Assembly (NCBI GenBank): GCA_021780935.1
Contig: JAJXXT010000091.1
Location: forward strand, 1-64,000
Direction of reading: 5' to 3'
Length of the DNA stretch: 64,000 nucleotides
From: Pseudomonadota bacterium
GTDB taxonomy: Bacteria > Pseudomonadota > Alphaproteobacteria > Acetobacterales > Acetobacteraceae
Below the pieces are notes generated by a model that saw only the letters and a program-made list of their open reading frames with translations, searched no databases and was not told where the DNA came from. Below are positions 20,303-28,426 of this stretch, in pieces (the stretch's first letter is position 1; each line of letters starts with the position of its first letter). The translations under genes were made by a program, and so were the position numbers.

Positions 20303-21385
20303 ATGGCGAAGGATAGGGGAGCAGGGCCGGGCTTCGAGGCGGCGATCGTGGTCGCCGGCACCGAGACGGTGGTGGAGTTCGCCCGCCGCCCCACGCCGCT
20401 CGAACGGATGCAGGCGCTGCTGCACGAGACGCCGTGGCTGGCGCCGCTGTTAGTGCTGCTGGTCTCGTTGCTCGGGTTCCGCCTGCTGGTGGGGCCGCGA
20501 TTCTTCTCCGCCTACGCGCTGACGCTGATCCTGCAGCAGGTCATGGTGACGGGCATCGTCGGCATCGCGCAGGTGCTGGTGGTGCTGACCGCGGGGATCG
20601 ATCTGTCGGTCGGCGCCATCATGGTGCTGTCCAGCGTGCTGATGGGCCAGGTGGTGTTCGCCTACGGGCTGCCGCCGTCGGTCGCGATCCTCGCCGGCTT
20701 CGCGCTCGGGGCGGCCGTGGGGTGGTGCAACGGGATGCTGGTGGCGCGAATGCGTCTGCCGCCCTTCATCGTGACCCTCGGCACGTGGCAGATCGTGCTG
20801 GCGGCGAACTATCTCTATTCCGGAAACGAGACGATTGGCGCGATCAAGATTTCGCTTGCGGCCCCGGCGTTGCAGTTCCTCGGCAATAGTTTCGTCATCG
20901 GCGGCAAGAGTGGTGCGACCTTCACCTATGGCGTGGTGCTGATGCTTGGGATGGTGGCGCTGTTCGCCTATGTGCTGCGCCACACCGCCTGGGGACGGCA
21001 TGTCTATGCGGTGGGCGACGACCCGGAGGCGGCGGCGCTCGCCGGGGTACGGGTGCGGCGCGTGCTGATCAGTGTTTATACGCTGTCGGGGCTGGTCTGC
21101 GCCGTGGCCGGCTGGGCGCTGATCGGGCGGATCGGGGCGATCGCGCCCAATTCCGGTCAGTTCGAGAACATCAACAGCATTACGGCTGCCGTGATTGGCG
21201 GCATCTCGCTGTTCGGCGGGCGCGGCTCGATCCTGGGCATGCTTTGCGGCGCGCTGATCGTCGGTGTGTTCACGCTCGGGCTCAACATGTACGGCACCGA
21301 CCCCCAATGGACGTATCTGCTGATCGGCGCGCTGATCATTGTCGCGGTGGCGGTGGACCAGTGGATCAGGAAGGCGGTGGTGTGA
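20303..21385 (+). CDS. frcC: Fructose-type ABC transporter, permease
   Basis: Inner-membrane channel of the CUT2 importer. Starting at the ATG at 20303 the protein is 360 residues, with a soluble N-terminal 45 residues and then about eight to ten hydrophobic helices. The family signature AGIDLSVGAIMVLSSVL and the C-terminal AAVIGGISLFGGRGSILGMLCGAL match the RbsC/FrcC branched permease family. The start lies 94 bp after frcB, and the stop overlaps the start of the ATPase (TGATG), so translation is coupled. Confidence 0.9.
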   Translation: MAKDRGAGPGFEAAIVVAGTETVVEFARRPTPLERMQALLHETPWLAPLLVLLVSLLGFRLLVGPRFFSAYALTLILQQVMVTGIVGIAQVLVVLTAGIDLSVGAIMVLSSVLMGQVVFAYGLPPSVAILAGFALGAAVGWCNGMLVARMRLPPFIVTLGTWQIVLAANYLYSGNETIGAIKISLAAPALQFLGNSFVIGGKSGATFTYGVVLMLGMVALFAYVLRHTAWGRHVYAVGDDPEAAALAGVRVRRVLISVYTLSGLVCAVAGWALIGRIGAIAPNSGQFENINSITAAVIGGISLFGGRGSILGMLCGALIVGVFTLGLNMYGTDPQWTYLLIGALIIVAVAVDQWIRKAVV

Positions 21386-22179
21386 TGCAGCAGGCCGCCC
21401 CCTCGCGCCCGGCTCCGGTCCTGCGGGCCCGCGGCCTGGTCAAGCGCTACGGCCGGGTGACGGCGCTCGATCGTTGCGATTTCGAGCTCTACCCCGGCGA
21501 GATCCTGGCGGTGATCGGCGATAACGGCGCCGGCAAGTCCACGCTGATCAAGGCGCTGTCCGGCGCGGTTCGCATCGATGAGGGCGAGATTACGCTGGAC
21601 GGACGGCGCGTAAGCTTCGCCTCACCGCTGGAGGCGCGCGCCGCGGGCATCGAGACGGTCTATCAGACGCTCGCGATGTCGCCGGGGCTTTCGATCGCCG
21701 ATAACATGTTCATGGGGCGCGAGCTGCGCAAGAAGGGCCTGCTCGGCAGGCTGTTCCGCAAGCTTGATCATGCCGAGATGCAGCGTGTGGCACGCGAGAA
21801 GCTGAGCGAGCTCGGATTGATGACGATCCAGAACATCAACCAGGCCGTCGAGACGCTCTCCGGCGGTCAGCGCCAGGGCGTGGCGGTGGCGCGCGCGGCG
21901 GCGTTCGGCTCCAAGGTGATCATCCTCGACGAGCCGACCGCGGCGCTTGGCGTGAAGGAGTCGCGGCGCGTGCTGGAGCTGATCCTGGACGTGAAGGCGC
22001 GCGGCATCCCGATCATCCTGATCAGCCATAACATGCCGCACGTGTTCGAGGTCGCGGACCGGGTGCATGTGCACCGGCTGGGCCGCCGGCTCTGCGTGGT
22101 CGATCCGAAATCGCACACCATGTCCGACGCCGTTGCCTACATGACCGGCGCGGCGGTGCCCGATGAGGCGATGGCCTGA
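21385..22179 (+). CDS. frcA: Fructose-type ABC transporter, ATP-binding protein
   Basis: Energises the frcBC importer. A single nucleotide-binding domain of 264 residues has Walker A GDNGAGKST, the ABC signature LSGGQRQGVAVARAAAF, Walker B VIILDEPTAAL and the switch histidine in ILISHN. It is half the length of RbsA-type CUT2 ATPases, which carry two domains, and matches FrcA-type proteins. It overlaps the permease stop by one base. The end of the gene falls in a 16-bp tandem repeat, so the last residues (DEAMA) and stop are part of that duplication. Confidence 0.9.
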   Translation: MQQAAPSRPAPVLRARGLVKRYGRVTALDRCDFELYPGEILAVIGDNGAGKSTLIKALSGAVRIDEGEITLDGRRVSFASPLEARAAGIETVYQTLAMSPGLSIADNMFMGRELRKKGLLGRLFRKLDHAEMQRVAREKLSELGLMTIQNINQAVETLSGGQRQGVAVARAAAFGSKVIILDEPTAALGVKESRRVLELILDVKARGIPIILISHNMPHVFEVADRVHVHRLGRRLCVVDPKSHTMSDAVAYMTGAAVPDEAMA

Positions 22180-22222
22180 GGGAGTGATGGCCTGAGGAAG
22201 CGATGGCCTGAGGAAGCGATGG
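22170..22222 (+). repeat. 16-bp tandem repeat across the frcA stop codon
   Basis: Three consecutive copies of GATGGCCTGAGG(G/A)AG(T/C) start at 22170, 22186 and 22202 and are followed by a partial GATGG. Each copy contains the ATGGCCTGA that ends frcA, so the stop-codon context has been triplicated. The last two copies are identical, suggesting recent slippage. Confidence 0.85.
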
Positions 22223-22269
22223 GGCCCCGGCATCCGCCCGCCGGGAACGTCCCCGATGGGCAGCCGTGC

Positions 22270-23232
22270 TCAGGCGGGGCTTGGCGCCCCACCCCGTTCC
22301 GTCCCGCCTCGCTCCGCCCCGCCTCGCTCCATCGCGTGCGCCACGCTGTTCTGGGCGGCGGCGCGCCGCTGCTCCAGCACCTGGGCGTGCATCGCCTTCT
22401 GCAGTTTCTCGAAGGCGCGGACCTCGATCTGGCGCACCCGCTCGCGCGAGATATCGTATTGCTGTGACAGATCCTCGAGCGTCGTCGGCTCGTCCTTGAG
22501 GCGGCGCTCGATGAGGATGTGGCGCTCGCGGTCGTTGAGCGACTTCAGCGCGTTGGCGAGGAGCGCCTTGCGGCCCGAGATCTCCTCGCGCTCGGCCATC
22601 GCCTGTTCCTGCGTTTCGGTCTCATCGACCAGCCAATCCTGCCACTCGCCCTCGCCGTCGGCACGCAGCGGCGCGTTGAGGCTGTTGTCGGGCGCTGCGA
22701 GCCGGCGGTTCATGCTGACGACATCGGCTTCCGGCACACCAAGGGTCTTGGCGATGGAGGCCACCTGCTCGGGCTGCAGGTCGCCGTCGTCGATCGCCTG
22801 CATCTGGCCCTTCAGGCGGCGGAGGTTGAAGAACAGCTTCTTCTGCGCCGCGGTCGTCCCCATCTTCACCAGCGACCAGGAGTGCAGGATGTATTCCTGG
22901 ATCGCGGCGCGGATCCACCACATCGCGTAGGTCGCGAGGCGGAAGCCGCGGTCCGGGTCGAAGCGCTTGACGGCCTGCATCATGCCGACATTGCCCTCGG
23001 AGATCAGCTCGCCGATCGGCAACCCGTAGCCGCGATAGCCCATGGCGATCTTGGCGACCAGGCGCAGATGCGAGGTGACCAGGCGATCGGCCGCAGCCAG
23101 ATCCGCCTCGTCGCGCCATTTATGCGAAAGTGCCAGCTCCTCCTCGGGGGTGAGCATGGGGAATTTGCGGATCTCCTGGAGATACCGCTGCAGATTACCC
23201 TCGGGGGCAATAGACATGACGCTAGAGACCAT
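22270..23232 (-). CDS. rpoH: RNA polymerase sigma-32 factor
   Basis: Heat-shock sigma factor of 320 residues from the ATG at 23232 (an alternative ATG follows at codon 6). Region 2 is clear (LRLVAKIAMGYRGYGLPIGELISEGNVGMMQAVKRFDP, then FRLATYAMWWIRAAI). The RpoH box reads QKKLFFNLRRLK, and region 4 ends in YDISRERVRQIEVRAFEKLQ. The last 20 residues are an ERGGA/ERGGT repeat encoded by 15-bp units, absent from typical RpoH. The frame is open upstream but has no domain there. The 282 bp between it and rluD hold no gene. Confidence 0.96.
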   Translation of the reverse strand: MVSSVMSIAPEGNLQRYLQEIRKFPMLTPEEELALSHKWRDEADLAAADRLVTSHLRLVAKIAMGYRGYGLPIGELISEGNVGMMQAVKRFDPDRGFRLATYAMWWIRAAIQEYILHSWSLVKMGTTAAQKKLFFNLRRLKGQMQAIDDGDLQPEQVASIAKTLGVPEADVVSMNRRLAAPDNSLNAPLRADGEGEWQDWLVDETETQEQAMAEREEISGRKALLANALKSLNDRERHILIERRLKDEPTTLEDLSQQYDISRERVRQIEVRAFEKLQKAMHAQVLEQRRAAAQNSVAHAMERGGAERGGTERGGAPSPA

Positions 23233-23514
23233 GATCCGGACTCCTTTCGTCCGACCTGCCGCCGGATGCCGCTTTTGCCCCCGGGAATATCGGGTTGGGG
23301 CGCAAATTGCTGGCGTGGCGGCTTGCCGTTCGGGGGCGGTTGGCCACGTGGCCGGCTGCCCCCTCGGTGCATCTGGGTCCGCTCGCCCCGGACGCCGCCC
23401 CACCCTGGCAGCGCCGTCCGGTCGGAAGACGGGGCGTGCACCGGTCGCCCCGCGGAGAGGAGATTACGCCCGCCGCGGAGCGCACGTCAATAATCCAGAC
23501 TAATGAAGTCGGGA

Positions 23515-24570
23515 TTAACTCGCCGAGAGATCGAGTTCCGTCAGCAGGGCCGCGAAGTCAGCTGGCGGGAGGGTGGAAAACGCCAGTTTTTCGCCGGTTC
23601 TGGGGTGGGAGAAGCCGAGGCTCGCGGCGTGCAGCGCCTGGCGCGGGAAGCCGAGCAACCGGTCGCGCGTCGCCGGCGGCAGCCCTCGGGCCACGGCCGG
23701 GATGCGGCGGAGATAGACCGGGTCGCCGATCAGCGGGTGGCCGCGATGGGCCAGATGGACGCGGATCTGGTGCGTGCGGCCGGTGGCGAGGCGGCATTCC
23801 AGCAGGCTCGCCGCCAGCCCGTGCGCCGCCAGAGTGCGGTAATGGGTCAGCGCCGGCTTGCCGTTCCTCGCCGAGGGCGAGAGCACCGCCATGCGCTTGC
23901 GGTCGTGCGGGTCGCGGCCGATTGGCGCCTCGATGCTGCCGCTGGCAGGTGTGGGCAGCCCCCAGACGACGGCGAGGTAGGTCCGGTCGAGGTCGCGGGC
24001 GGCGAAGGCGGCAGCCAGCCTGTTCAGCGCCAGCTCCGTTTTGGCGACGACCATGATGCCGGAGGTGTCCTTGTCCAGCCGGTGGACGATGCCCGGCCGG
24101 CGCTCGGCGCCGATCCCCTCCAGGGTGTCGCCACAATGGGCGAGCAGCGCGTTGACCAGCGTGCCGGTTTCGTTGCCTGGCGCCGGGTGAACGACCAATC
24201 CCGCCGGCTTGTCGAGCACGAGCAGATCCCGGTCCTCGAACAGAATTGTGAGGTTGATCGCCTGTGCCAACGGCCGCGCCGGCGCCAAAGGCGGTAGCGT
24301 CAGCCGGTAGGCGGCGCCCGCGCGCACCGGGCTGGCCGGGCGGGCGAGGGGGCGGCCGTCCTCTGTCGCGTGGCCGGATTCGATCAGCGCCTGGATGCGG
24401 CTGCGGGTCAACGCGGCATGTTCCGGCCCGGCATGGTTGGCCCCAGCCTGATCGGCCCCCACCTGTTCAGCGCCAACCTGTTCAGTGAGAAAACGATCGA
24501 GCCGCGTGCCGGCCGCCGTGGCGGTCGCGACGAAGGGCCCGATTGCGCGCGGCGGCGAATTACCCGACAT
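23515..24570 (-). CDS. rluD: RluA/RluD-family 23S rRNA pseudouridine synthase
   Basis: Converts uridines in 23S rRNA to pseudouridine. An N-terminal S4-like RNA-binding region (about 20-90) is followed by the synthase fold with the catalytic motif HRLDKDTSGIMVV (Asp166) and the GRTHQIRVHLAHRGHPLIGD motif. Length 351. The S4 region is interrupted at residues 30-51 by a pentapeptide-type repeat (EQVGA, EQVGA, DQAGA, NHAGP) that looks like a slippage expansion. RluD is the best guess because of the S4 domain; RluC is the alternative. Divergent from a DUF6476-like gene. Confidence 0.9.
   Translation of the reverse strand: MSGNSPPRAIGPFVATATAAGTRLDRFLTEQVGAEQVGADQAGANHAGPEHAALTRSRIQALIESGHATEDGRPLARPASPVRAGAAYRLTLPPLAPARPLAQAINLTILFEDRDLLVLDKPAGLVVHPAPGNETGTLVNALLAHCGDTLEGIGAERRPGIVHRLDKDTSGIMVVAKTELALNRLAAAFAARDLDRTYLAVVWGLPTPASGSIEAPIGRDPHDRKRMAVLSPSARNGKPALTHYRTLAAHGLAASLLECRLATGRTHQIRVHLAHRGHPLIGDPVYLRRIPAVARGLPPATRDRLLGFPRQALHAASLGFSHPRTGEKLAFSTLPPADFAALLTELDLSAS
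24418..24483 (-). repeat. 15-bp in-frame repeat within rluD
   Basis: Four degenerate 15-bp units encode residues 30-51 of the pseudouridine synthase. Units differ mainly at third positions and in two codons, so the expansion is not brand new. Confidence 0.7.
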
Positions 24571-24608
24571 GCGCGCCTCATTACGGCGAGACGCAGCGGG
24601 AGGCGAGG

Positions 24609-25001
24609 ATGAGCGGCATGGGGCCTGGCGCGATGCGCGCGCTTAAGGTGGCGGTGGTGGCGATGGGGATCGTGATCATCCTTGGTACCGGCGTGCTGGT
24701 GGTGGTGATCGTACAGCGCGTGACCCAGGCGCATTCCGGCGCGCCCCTAGCCGCGAAGGTGGAAGCTGGACCACCCGTGAGTTCGTCGGGCCCCCGACCA
24801 TCCGTGCCATCCGGCGGCATCGCGCCGGCAGCCGCCATTCCCGCTAGCGTGGTGCTCGATGAACCGAGTGGGACCCGCATCACCGCGGTCACCTCGTGGC
24901 GTGGCGGGCTCGCGGTGACGCTGTCCGGCGGCGGGCCGGATCGGTTGGTGCTGCTCGACCCGGCGATGCGCGTGGTCGGGCGGGTTTTGCTCGCGCGATG
25001 A
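24609..25001 (+). CDS. Single-pass membrane protein, DUF6476-like
   Basis: A 130-residue protein with one strongly hydrophobic helix at about residues 11-35 ([24 protein letters not shown]). A Pro/Ser-rich linker and a short beta-rich segment ([29 protein letters not shown]) follow. A small family with this layout next to rluA/rluD genes occurs in alphaproteobacteria (DUF6476, from memory). Function unknown. It overlaps the following small zinc-knuckle gene in an ATGA junction. Confidence 0.65.
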   Translation: MSGMGPGAMRALKVAVVAMGIVIILGTGVLVVVIVQRVTQAHSGAPLAAKVEAGPPVSSSGPRPSVPSGGIAPAAAIPASVVLDEPSGTRITAVTSWRGGLAVTLSGGGPDRLVLLDPAMRVVGRVLLAR

Positions 25002-25177
25002 AGCATCGCCCACCGCAGCAACGGCCGGCTAAAATCTGTGCCGCCTGCGGGCGGGCATTTGCCTGGCGGCGCAAATGGGCGCGCGACTGGGAGCAGGTTC
25101 GCTATTGTTCCGATGCTTGTCGCAGCGGTGCGCGCGAGCGGGCGCTGCGGCTTCCGGACCCTCCTCGCGGACCATAG
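24998..25177 (+). CDS. DUF2256-type zinc-knuckle protein
   Basis: A 59-residue protein with four cysteines as CxxC (14, 17) and CxxxC (37, 41) around the segment [24 protein letters not shown], the DUF2256 pattern. It probably binds one zinc. Its ATG lies within the stop of the upstream membrane protein gene, so it is translated by coupling. Role unknown. Confidence 0.8.
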   Translation: MKHRPPQQRPAKICAACGRAFAWRRKWARDWEQVRYCSDACRSGARERALRLPDPPRGP

Positions 25178-25246
25178 GGCGCCGGCGCACTCCAGTTGGG
25201 CCAGACGCGGGGTGGGCCAGATGCCAGAGGATCAGACGTGAGGGGA

Positions 25247-25456
25247 TCAGACGTGCGCGACCAGAATGCTGAACAGCGGCCGTGCGATGCCGAGCGCGCC
25301 GGCGACGACCCAGAACATGGTGCCGAGATACAGCACGCCGTATTCCGGCTTGCGGATGGCTCGCTCGACGAAGCGCCCCGGCGGCGTCTTTGAGAGCGCA
25401 CGGATCAGGCTGGAACGGCGTGGCGTCCCGGAGTCTTGGAACGAGGAAGCTGGCAT
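25247..25456 (-). CDS. Small hypothetical membrane protein
   Basis: A 69-residue protein. The ATG at 25456 is preceded by a strong AAGGAGAC ribosome binding site, which supports it being real and rejects the longer frame starting 20 codons upstream. The N-terminal 45 residues are polar and basic. A hydrophobic helix (VLYLGTMFWVVAGALGIARPLFSILVAHV) runs to the C-terminus. No recognised family. Confidence 0.6.
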   Translation of the reverse strand: MPASSFQDSGTPRRSSLIRALSKTPPGRFVERAIRKPEYGVLYLGTMFWVVAGALGIARPLFSILVAHV

Positions 25457-25813
25457 TGGGGTGTCTCCTTTTTGGATCGGCCCGCGCGCGCCATGCATGT
25501 GATGCACGGCACGCACGACATCTGTCCAAAGACACCCCTCGCGGACCCAGACTTCCTAGCCGCGGGTGAATGAGAAATCAAGGGTTTATTGACTAAAACC
25601 GCGACCCCGCTGCGAGACGAGCAGGCCGTGGCGGCCCTGTCCTCCGACTGAGGATCGAGAAAAAATGTTTCAACATTATATACTTATAGGTCGATTATAA
25701 GAAAAACTGCGGCCTGAACGCGACTTGCGCGCCTGCAGGCAGCGCAGAGACCTGTTGCCTGGGGGTTGATCCGCCCAGGCCCTTGCCGTAGAGCCCGGCT
25801 GGCTATCGGCCTC
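25457..25813. other. Intergenic region with an AT-rich patch
   Basis: No gene seen. Bases 25660-25706 are strikingly AT-rich for this genome and hold an inverted repeat, CTTATA / TATAAG with a 7-bp loop (25683-25701). It may include the promoter of the downstream tRNA and the upstream signals of the small membrane protein gene, but no convincing -35/-10 pair was found. Confidence 0.5.
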
Positions 25814-25889
25814 GTCCCGTTCGTCTAGAGGCCCAGGACACCGCCCTCTCACGGCGGTAACAGGGGTTCGAATCCCCTACGGGACGCCA
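25814..25889 (+). tRNA. tRNA-Glu (anticodon CTC)
   Basis: A 76-nt cloverleaf with encoded CCA. The acceptor stem GTCCCGT pairs with ACGGGAC, the anticodon stem CCGCC/GGCGG closes a 7-nt loop with CTC at its centre, and the T arm GGGG-TTCGAAT-CCCC is canonical. The discriminator base is G. It stands alone between housekeeping genes and the catabolic island. Confidence 0.96.
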
Positions 25890-26264
25890 AGCAACACTGA
25901 GGGGTCAGAGCCAAAACCCGTAACCGGCGCAAAGGTTACTGGCATAAAGGTTATTGGGGGGCAGAAACGGTGGCGCGGCCTACCGCCCGGGGACCCCGCA
26001 GCACACCAACAATGAAAGGCGCGACGGTCACGGCGCCTTTCTCGGCCTGGCCAGGACCTGCGCCCAGCGAGGACCTGCGCCCAGCGAGGATCTGCGCCAG
26101 GTTGGGCATGGCCTTGCGGGACGATCTCGGCAACCGTCTCTGCGTCCCAGGCCAGGGCGCCATCCCCGCTTCTGCCCAAGCTGAGCCGCCAGTCCGCCCA
26201 AACTTCACGCCACCGTTTCCGACAACGATGCGTGCAACAATCACACTTATTTTGCTCGCGCCAC
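25890..26264. other. Non-coding region downstream of tRNA-Glu
   Basis: No credible gene. Open frames here lack ribosome binding sites and recognisable domains. The region contains a 17-bp tandem repeat (26053-26100) and a short near-duplicate AAAGGTTA(C/T)TGG at about 25932-25955. Because tRNA 3' ends are common integration sites I looked for a second copy of the tRNA 3' end in the window and saw none. Confidence 0.6.
26053..26100 (+). repeat. 17-bp tandem repeat
   Basis: Two identical copies of AGGACCTGCGCCCAGCG (26053 and 26070) followed by a third, diverged partial copy. Confidence 0.8.
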
Positions 26265-27026
26265 TTATTGCGCCCGTGCCGCCCGGACCATCGTTGCCAT
26301 TGTGTTGCGCAGCATGGCCGCATCGTTGCCAGGCGTTACCAGTCGGAAGCCCTCCTGCAACCGGGCGCGAGCCGCGGCGCCGTCCGAGCAGAAGATGCCG
26401 GCGATCAGCCCGCGTGCCGCCGTTGCGGCGCGGGCGCGCTCCACCGCCGACACCACCGTCTTGTCATCGTGCTCGGCCTTCGGTGCGCAACCGAGTTCGA
26501 TCGCCAGGTCGTTGGGGCCGACATAGATGCCGTCAAGGCCGGGCGTCTCCAGGATCGCGTCGAGATTCGTCAGCGCCTCGCGCGTCTCGATCATCGCGAA
26601 AACCAGAATCTCGTCATTGGCGTGCGTAAAATAATCGGTGCCGCCATACAGCAGCCCGCGCGACGGGCCGAACGAGCGCCGCCCCGCCGGCGGGTAACGA
26701 CAAGCCGAGACCAGCGCCTCCGCTTCCGCGCGGGTGGAGATCATCGGGCAGATCACACCATAGGCGCCGGCATCCAGCAGCCGCATGATCTGCGGCGCAT
26801 CCAGCCCCGAGGGGCGCACCATCGGAATGGCGCGCGTGGTGCTGATCGCCTGCAACATTGCCACGGCCTCGGAAAAACCCATCATGCCGTGCTGCATGTC
26901 AACCGTTGCGGCATCGAAATCCTGCTGCGCGACCACCTCCGCGGCATAGGCGGAGGGGATCGAGAGCCAGGCGTTGATGATCGGCTGGCCGGCCTGATGC
27001 AGGTCTCGGAGGGTGTTGCGGCGCAT
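26265..27026 (-). CDS. HpcH/HpaI family aldolase
   Basis: Class II, metal-dependent aldolase of the family that includes HpaI, GarL and 2-keto-3-deoxy-L-rhamnonate aldolase; it would cleave a 2-oxo acid to pyruvate and an aldehyde. The 253-residue protein shows the TIM-barrel strands with VDMQHGMMG, AYGVICPMIST, the metal-binding acid in AMIETREALTNLDAI and DGIYVGPNDLAIELG. The ATG at 27026 follows GGAG. It lies 34 bp after the flavoprotein oxidase gene, so they form an operon. The pairing suggests that the aldolase handles a carbon skeleton released by oxidation. Substrate unknown. Confidence 0.88.
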   Translation of the reverse strand: MRRNTLRDLHQAGQPIINAWLSIPSAYAAEVVAQQDFDAATVDMQHGMMGFSEAVAMLQAISTTRAIPMVRPSGLDAPQIMRLLDAGAYGVICPMISTRAEAEALVSACRYPPAGRRSFGPSRGLLYGGTDYFTHANDEILVFAMIETREALTNLDAILETPGLDGIYVGPNDLAIELGCAPKAEHDDKTVVSAVERARAATAARGLIAGIFCSDGAAARARLQEGFRLVTPGNDAAMLRNTMATMVRAARAQ

Positions 27027-27060
27027 GGCTAAGGGAACTCCAACGGGGTGAAAGACGGGG

Positions 27061-28230
27061 TCATGGCGTGGCCCCGTAGCGGACCAGGCTGAACGGAGCC
27101 GGCAAGGCGGCGCCGTCGAGCGCGCGGGCGGCCAGCAACTCGCCAAGCGCCGCGGAGTGCTTGAAGCCGTGGCCGGAACAGGCCGACGCGACCAGCACAT
27201 GCGGATGCCCGGCCAGGACATCGACGATGAAGCCGCTATCGGGGGTCACGGTGTACAGGCAGGCTGCCGCCCGCACGGCCTGGCTGGTCACGCCGTGCAG
27301 CCGCCCGGCAACATGGCGCGCGAAGAACGCGGCCGATTCCGCCCCCGTCGCCCGTTCGACCCGGTCCGGATCAACGGTCTCGGCATAGCGTTCACTCGCG
27401 AGCTTCACGGTGCCGGCACCTGGCAGCGCGGGGAAGCCATACATGTAGTCCTCCTCGCCCCCGCCATGCATCCAGATGAACACTGGGAACCGGCCCGGCG
27501 CATAGGCATCGGGCGTGGCGGCCATGAACCAGTGCAGGCTCTGCCGATAGACCCGCACCAGCTTGGCCACGCGCCCGCCGGCCAGGCCAGCCACCCAGGG
27601 GCCAGCGGCCATCACGGCGCGGCCCGCATGCAGCACGCGCCGATCGGTGGTGATCTCGACTCCGTCCGGCATGGCCCGCAGGCTGCCCACCGTCTCGCCC
27701 CGATGCAGCACCGCGCCGGCCGCCTCCGCCAGGCGCAGTTGCGCGGCGATGCAGCGTTCCGGGAACAGCAGCCCGGCACTTGGCTCGTAGCAGGCCCATT
27801 CGTCACCGCGCAGGCCGAACTGCGGGAACCGGGCGGTGATGGCGGCGGCGTCCAGAACCTCGTGCGGAATGCCGTTGGACGTGGCCACTGAGATGGTGCG
27901 GTCGACGAAATCATCCTTGCCGTGGTGCTGCGCGCTGCCGCCACGCACCCCCATTACCAGCCCGCCGGTCGTCAACATCAATTGCTCGCCGGTTTGCGCC
28001 TCCAGCTCGCGCCAGATCGCGTGGGAACGACGAACCAGCGGCGCATACGTCTCTCCTTCACCCACTGCGAGCCGGGTGATGCGGCTTTCCCCGTGGCTGG
28101 AGCCTCGGTCATGCGGCGGGTGGAAGCGGTCGATGCCCACCGCACGGACACCGGCCAACGCCAGCCGGTGCAGGACGGCGCTGCCGATGGCGCCCAGCCC
28201 GATCACGACGATGTCTGCGGTTTCGGCCAT
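27061..28230 (-). CDS. Monomeric sarcosine oxidase / N-methyltryptophan oxidase family flavoprotein
   Basis: FAD-dependent amine oxidase of 389 residues that would oxidise a secondary amine, releasing H2O2. The FAD-binding Rossmann motif VVIGLGAIGSAVLHRLA is at the N-terminus. Cys324 in AACLYTVTPDSGF corresponds to the cysteine that binds FAD covalently in this family, and CSGHGFKHSAALGE follows. The family includes sarcosine, pipecolate, N-methyltryptophan and fructosyl-amine oxidases, so the substrate is open. The ATG at 28230 places the Rossmann fold at the start. A divergent LysR gene and the aldolase downstream define a small catabolic unit. Confidence 0.9.
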   Translation of the reverse strand: MAETADIVVIGLGAIGSAVLHRLALAGVRAVGIDRFHPPHDRGSSHGESRITRLAVGEGETYAPLVRRSHAIWRELEAQTGEQLMLTTGGLVMGVRGGSAQHHGKDDFVDRTISVATSNGIPHEVLDAAAITARFPQFGLRGDEWACYEPSAGLLFPERCIAAQLRLAEAAGAVLHRGETVGSLRAMPDGVEITTDRRVLHAGRAVMAAGPWVAGLAGGRVAKLVRVYRQSLHWFMAATPDAYAPGRFPVFIWMHGGGEEDYMYGFPALPGAGTVKLASERYAETVDPDRVERATGAESAAFFARHVAGRLHGVTSQAVRAAACLYTVTPDSGFIVDVLAGHPHVLVASACSGHGFKHSAALGELLAARALDGAALPAPFSLVRYGATP

Positions 28231-28426
28231 GCGATGCCGGCTCCCTCCGGCGCGGCGGACGTTATCGCCGTCCGCCATCGGCGCTAACCGTGCGAACGTG
28301 CCTAATCGTGAATCTTATGATTGTCAGTAATTTCGATACTATGACGCCGGCGCTGTTGCGCGACAAACGTCATCGTCCGAACGTCGTTATCCGGAGATCA
28401 TCGATGCGCTCACGCAGTTTGCGGTC

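Noticed and set aside
26053..26100. CRISPR array
   Set aside because: The repeats are directly adjacent 17-bp units without spacers, and there are no cas genes.
25814..26264. Phage or integrative-element attachment site at tRNA-Glu
   Set aside because: No integrase gene and no second copy of the tRNA 3' end were found in the window; kept only as a weak possibility in the findings.
25877..26323. A 148-codon minus-strand frame after tRNA-Glu, rich in Cys, Arg and Trp
   Set aside because: It overlaps the tRNA end and the aldolase gene, has no ribosome binding site and no domain.
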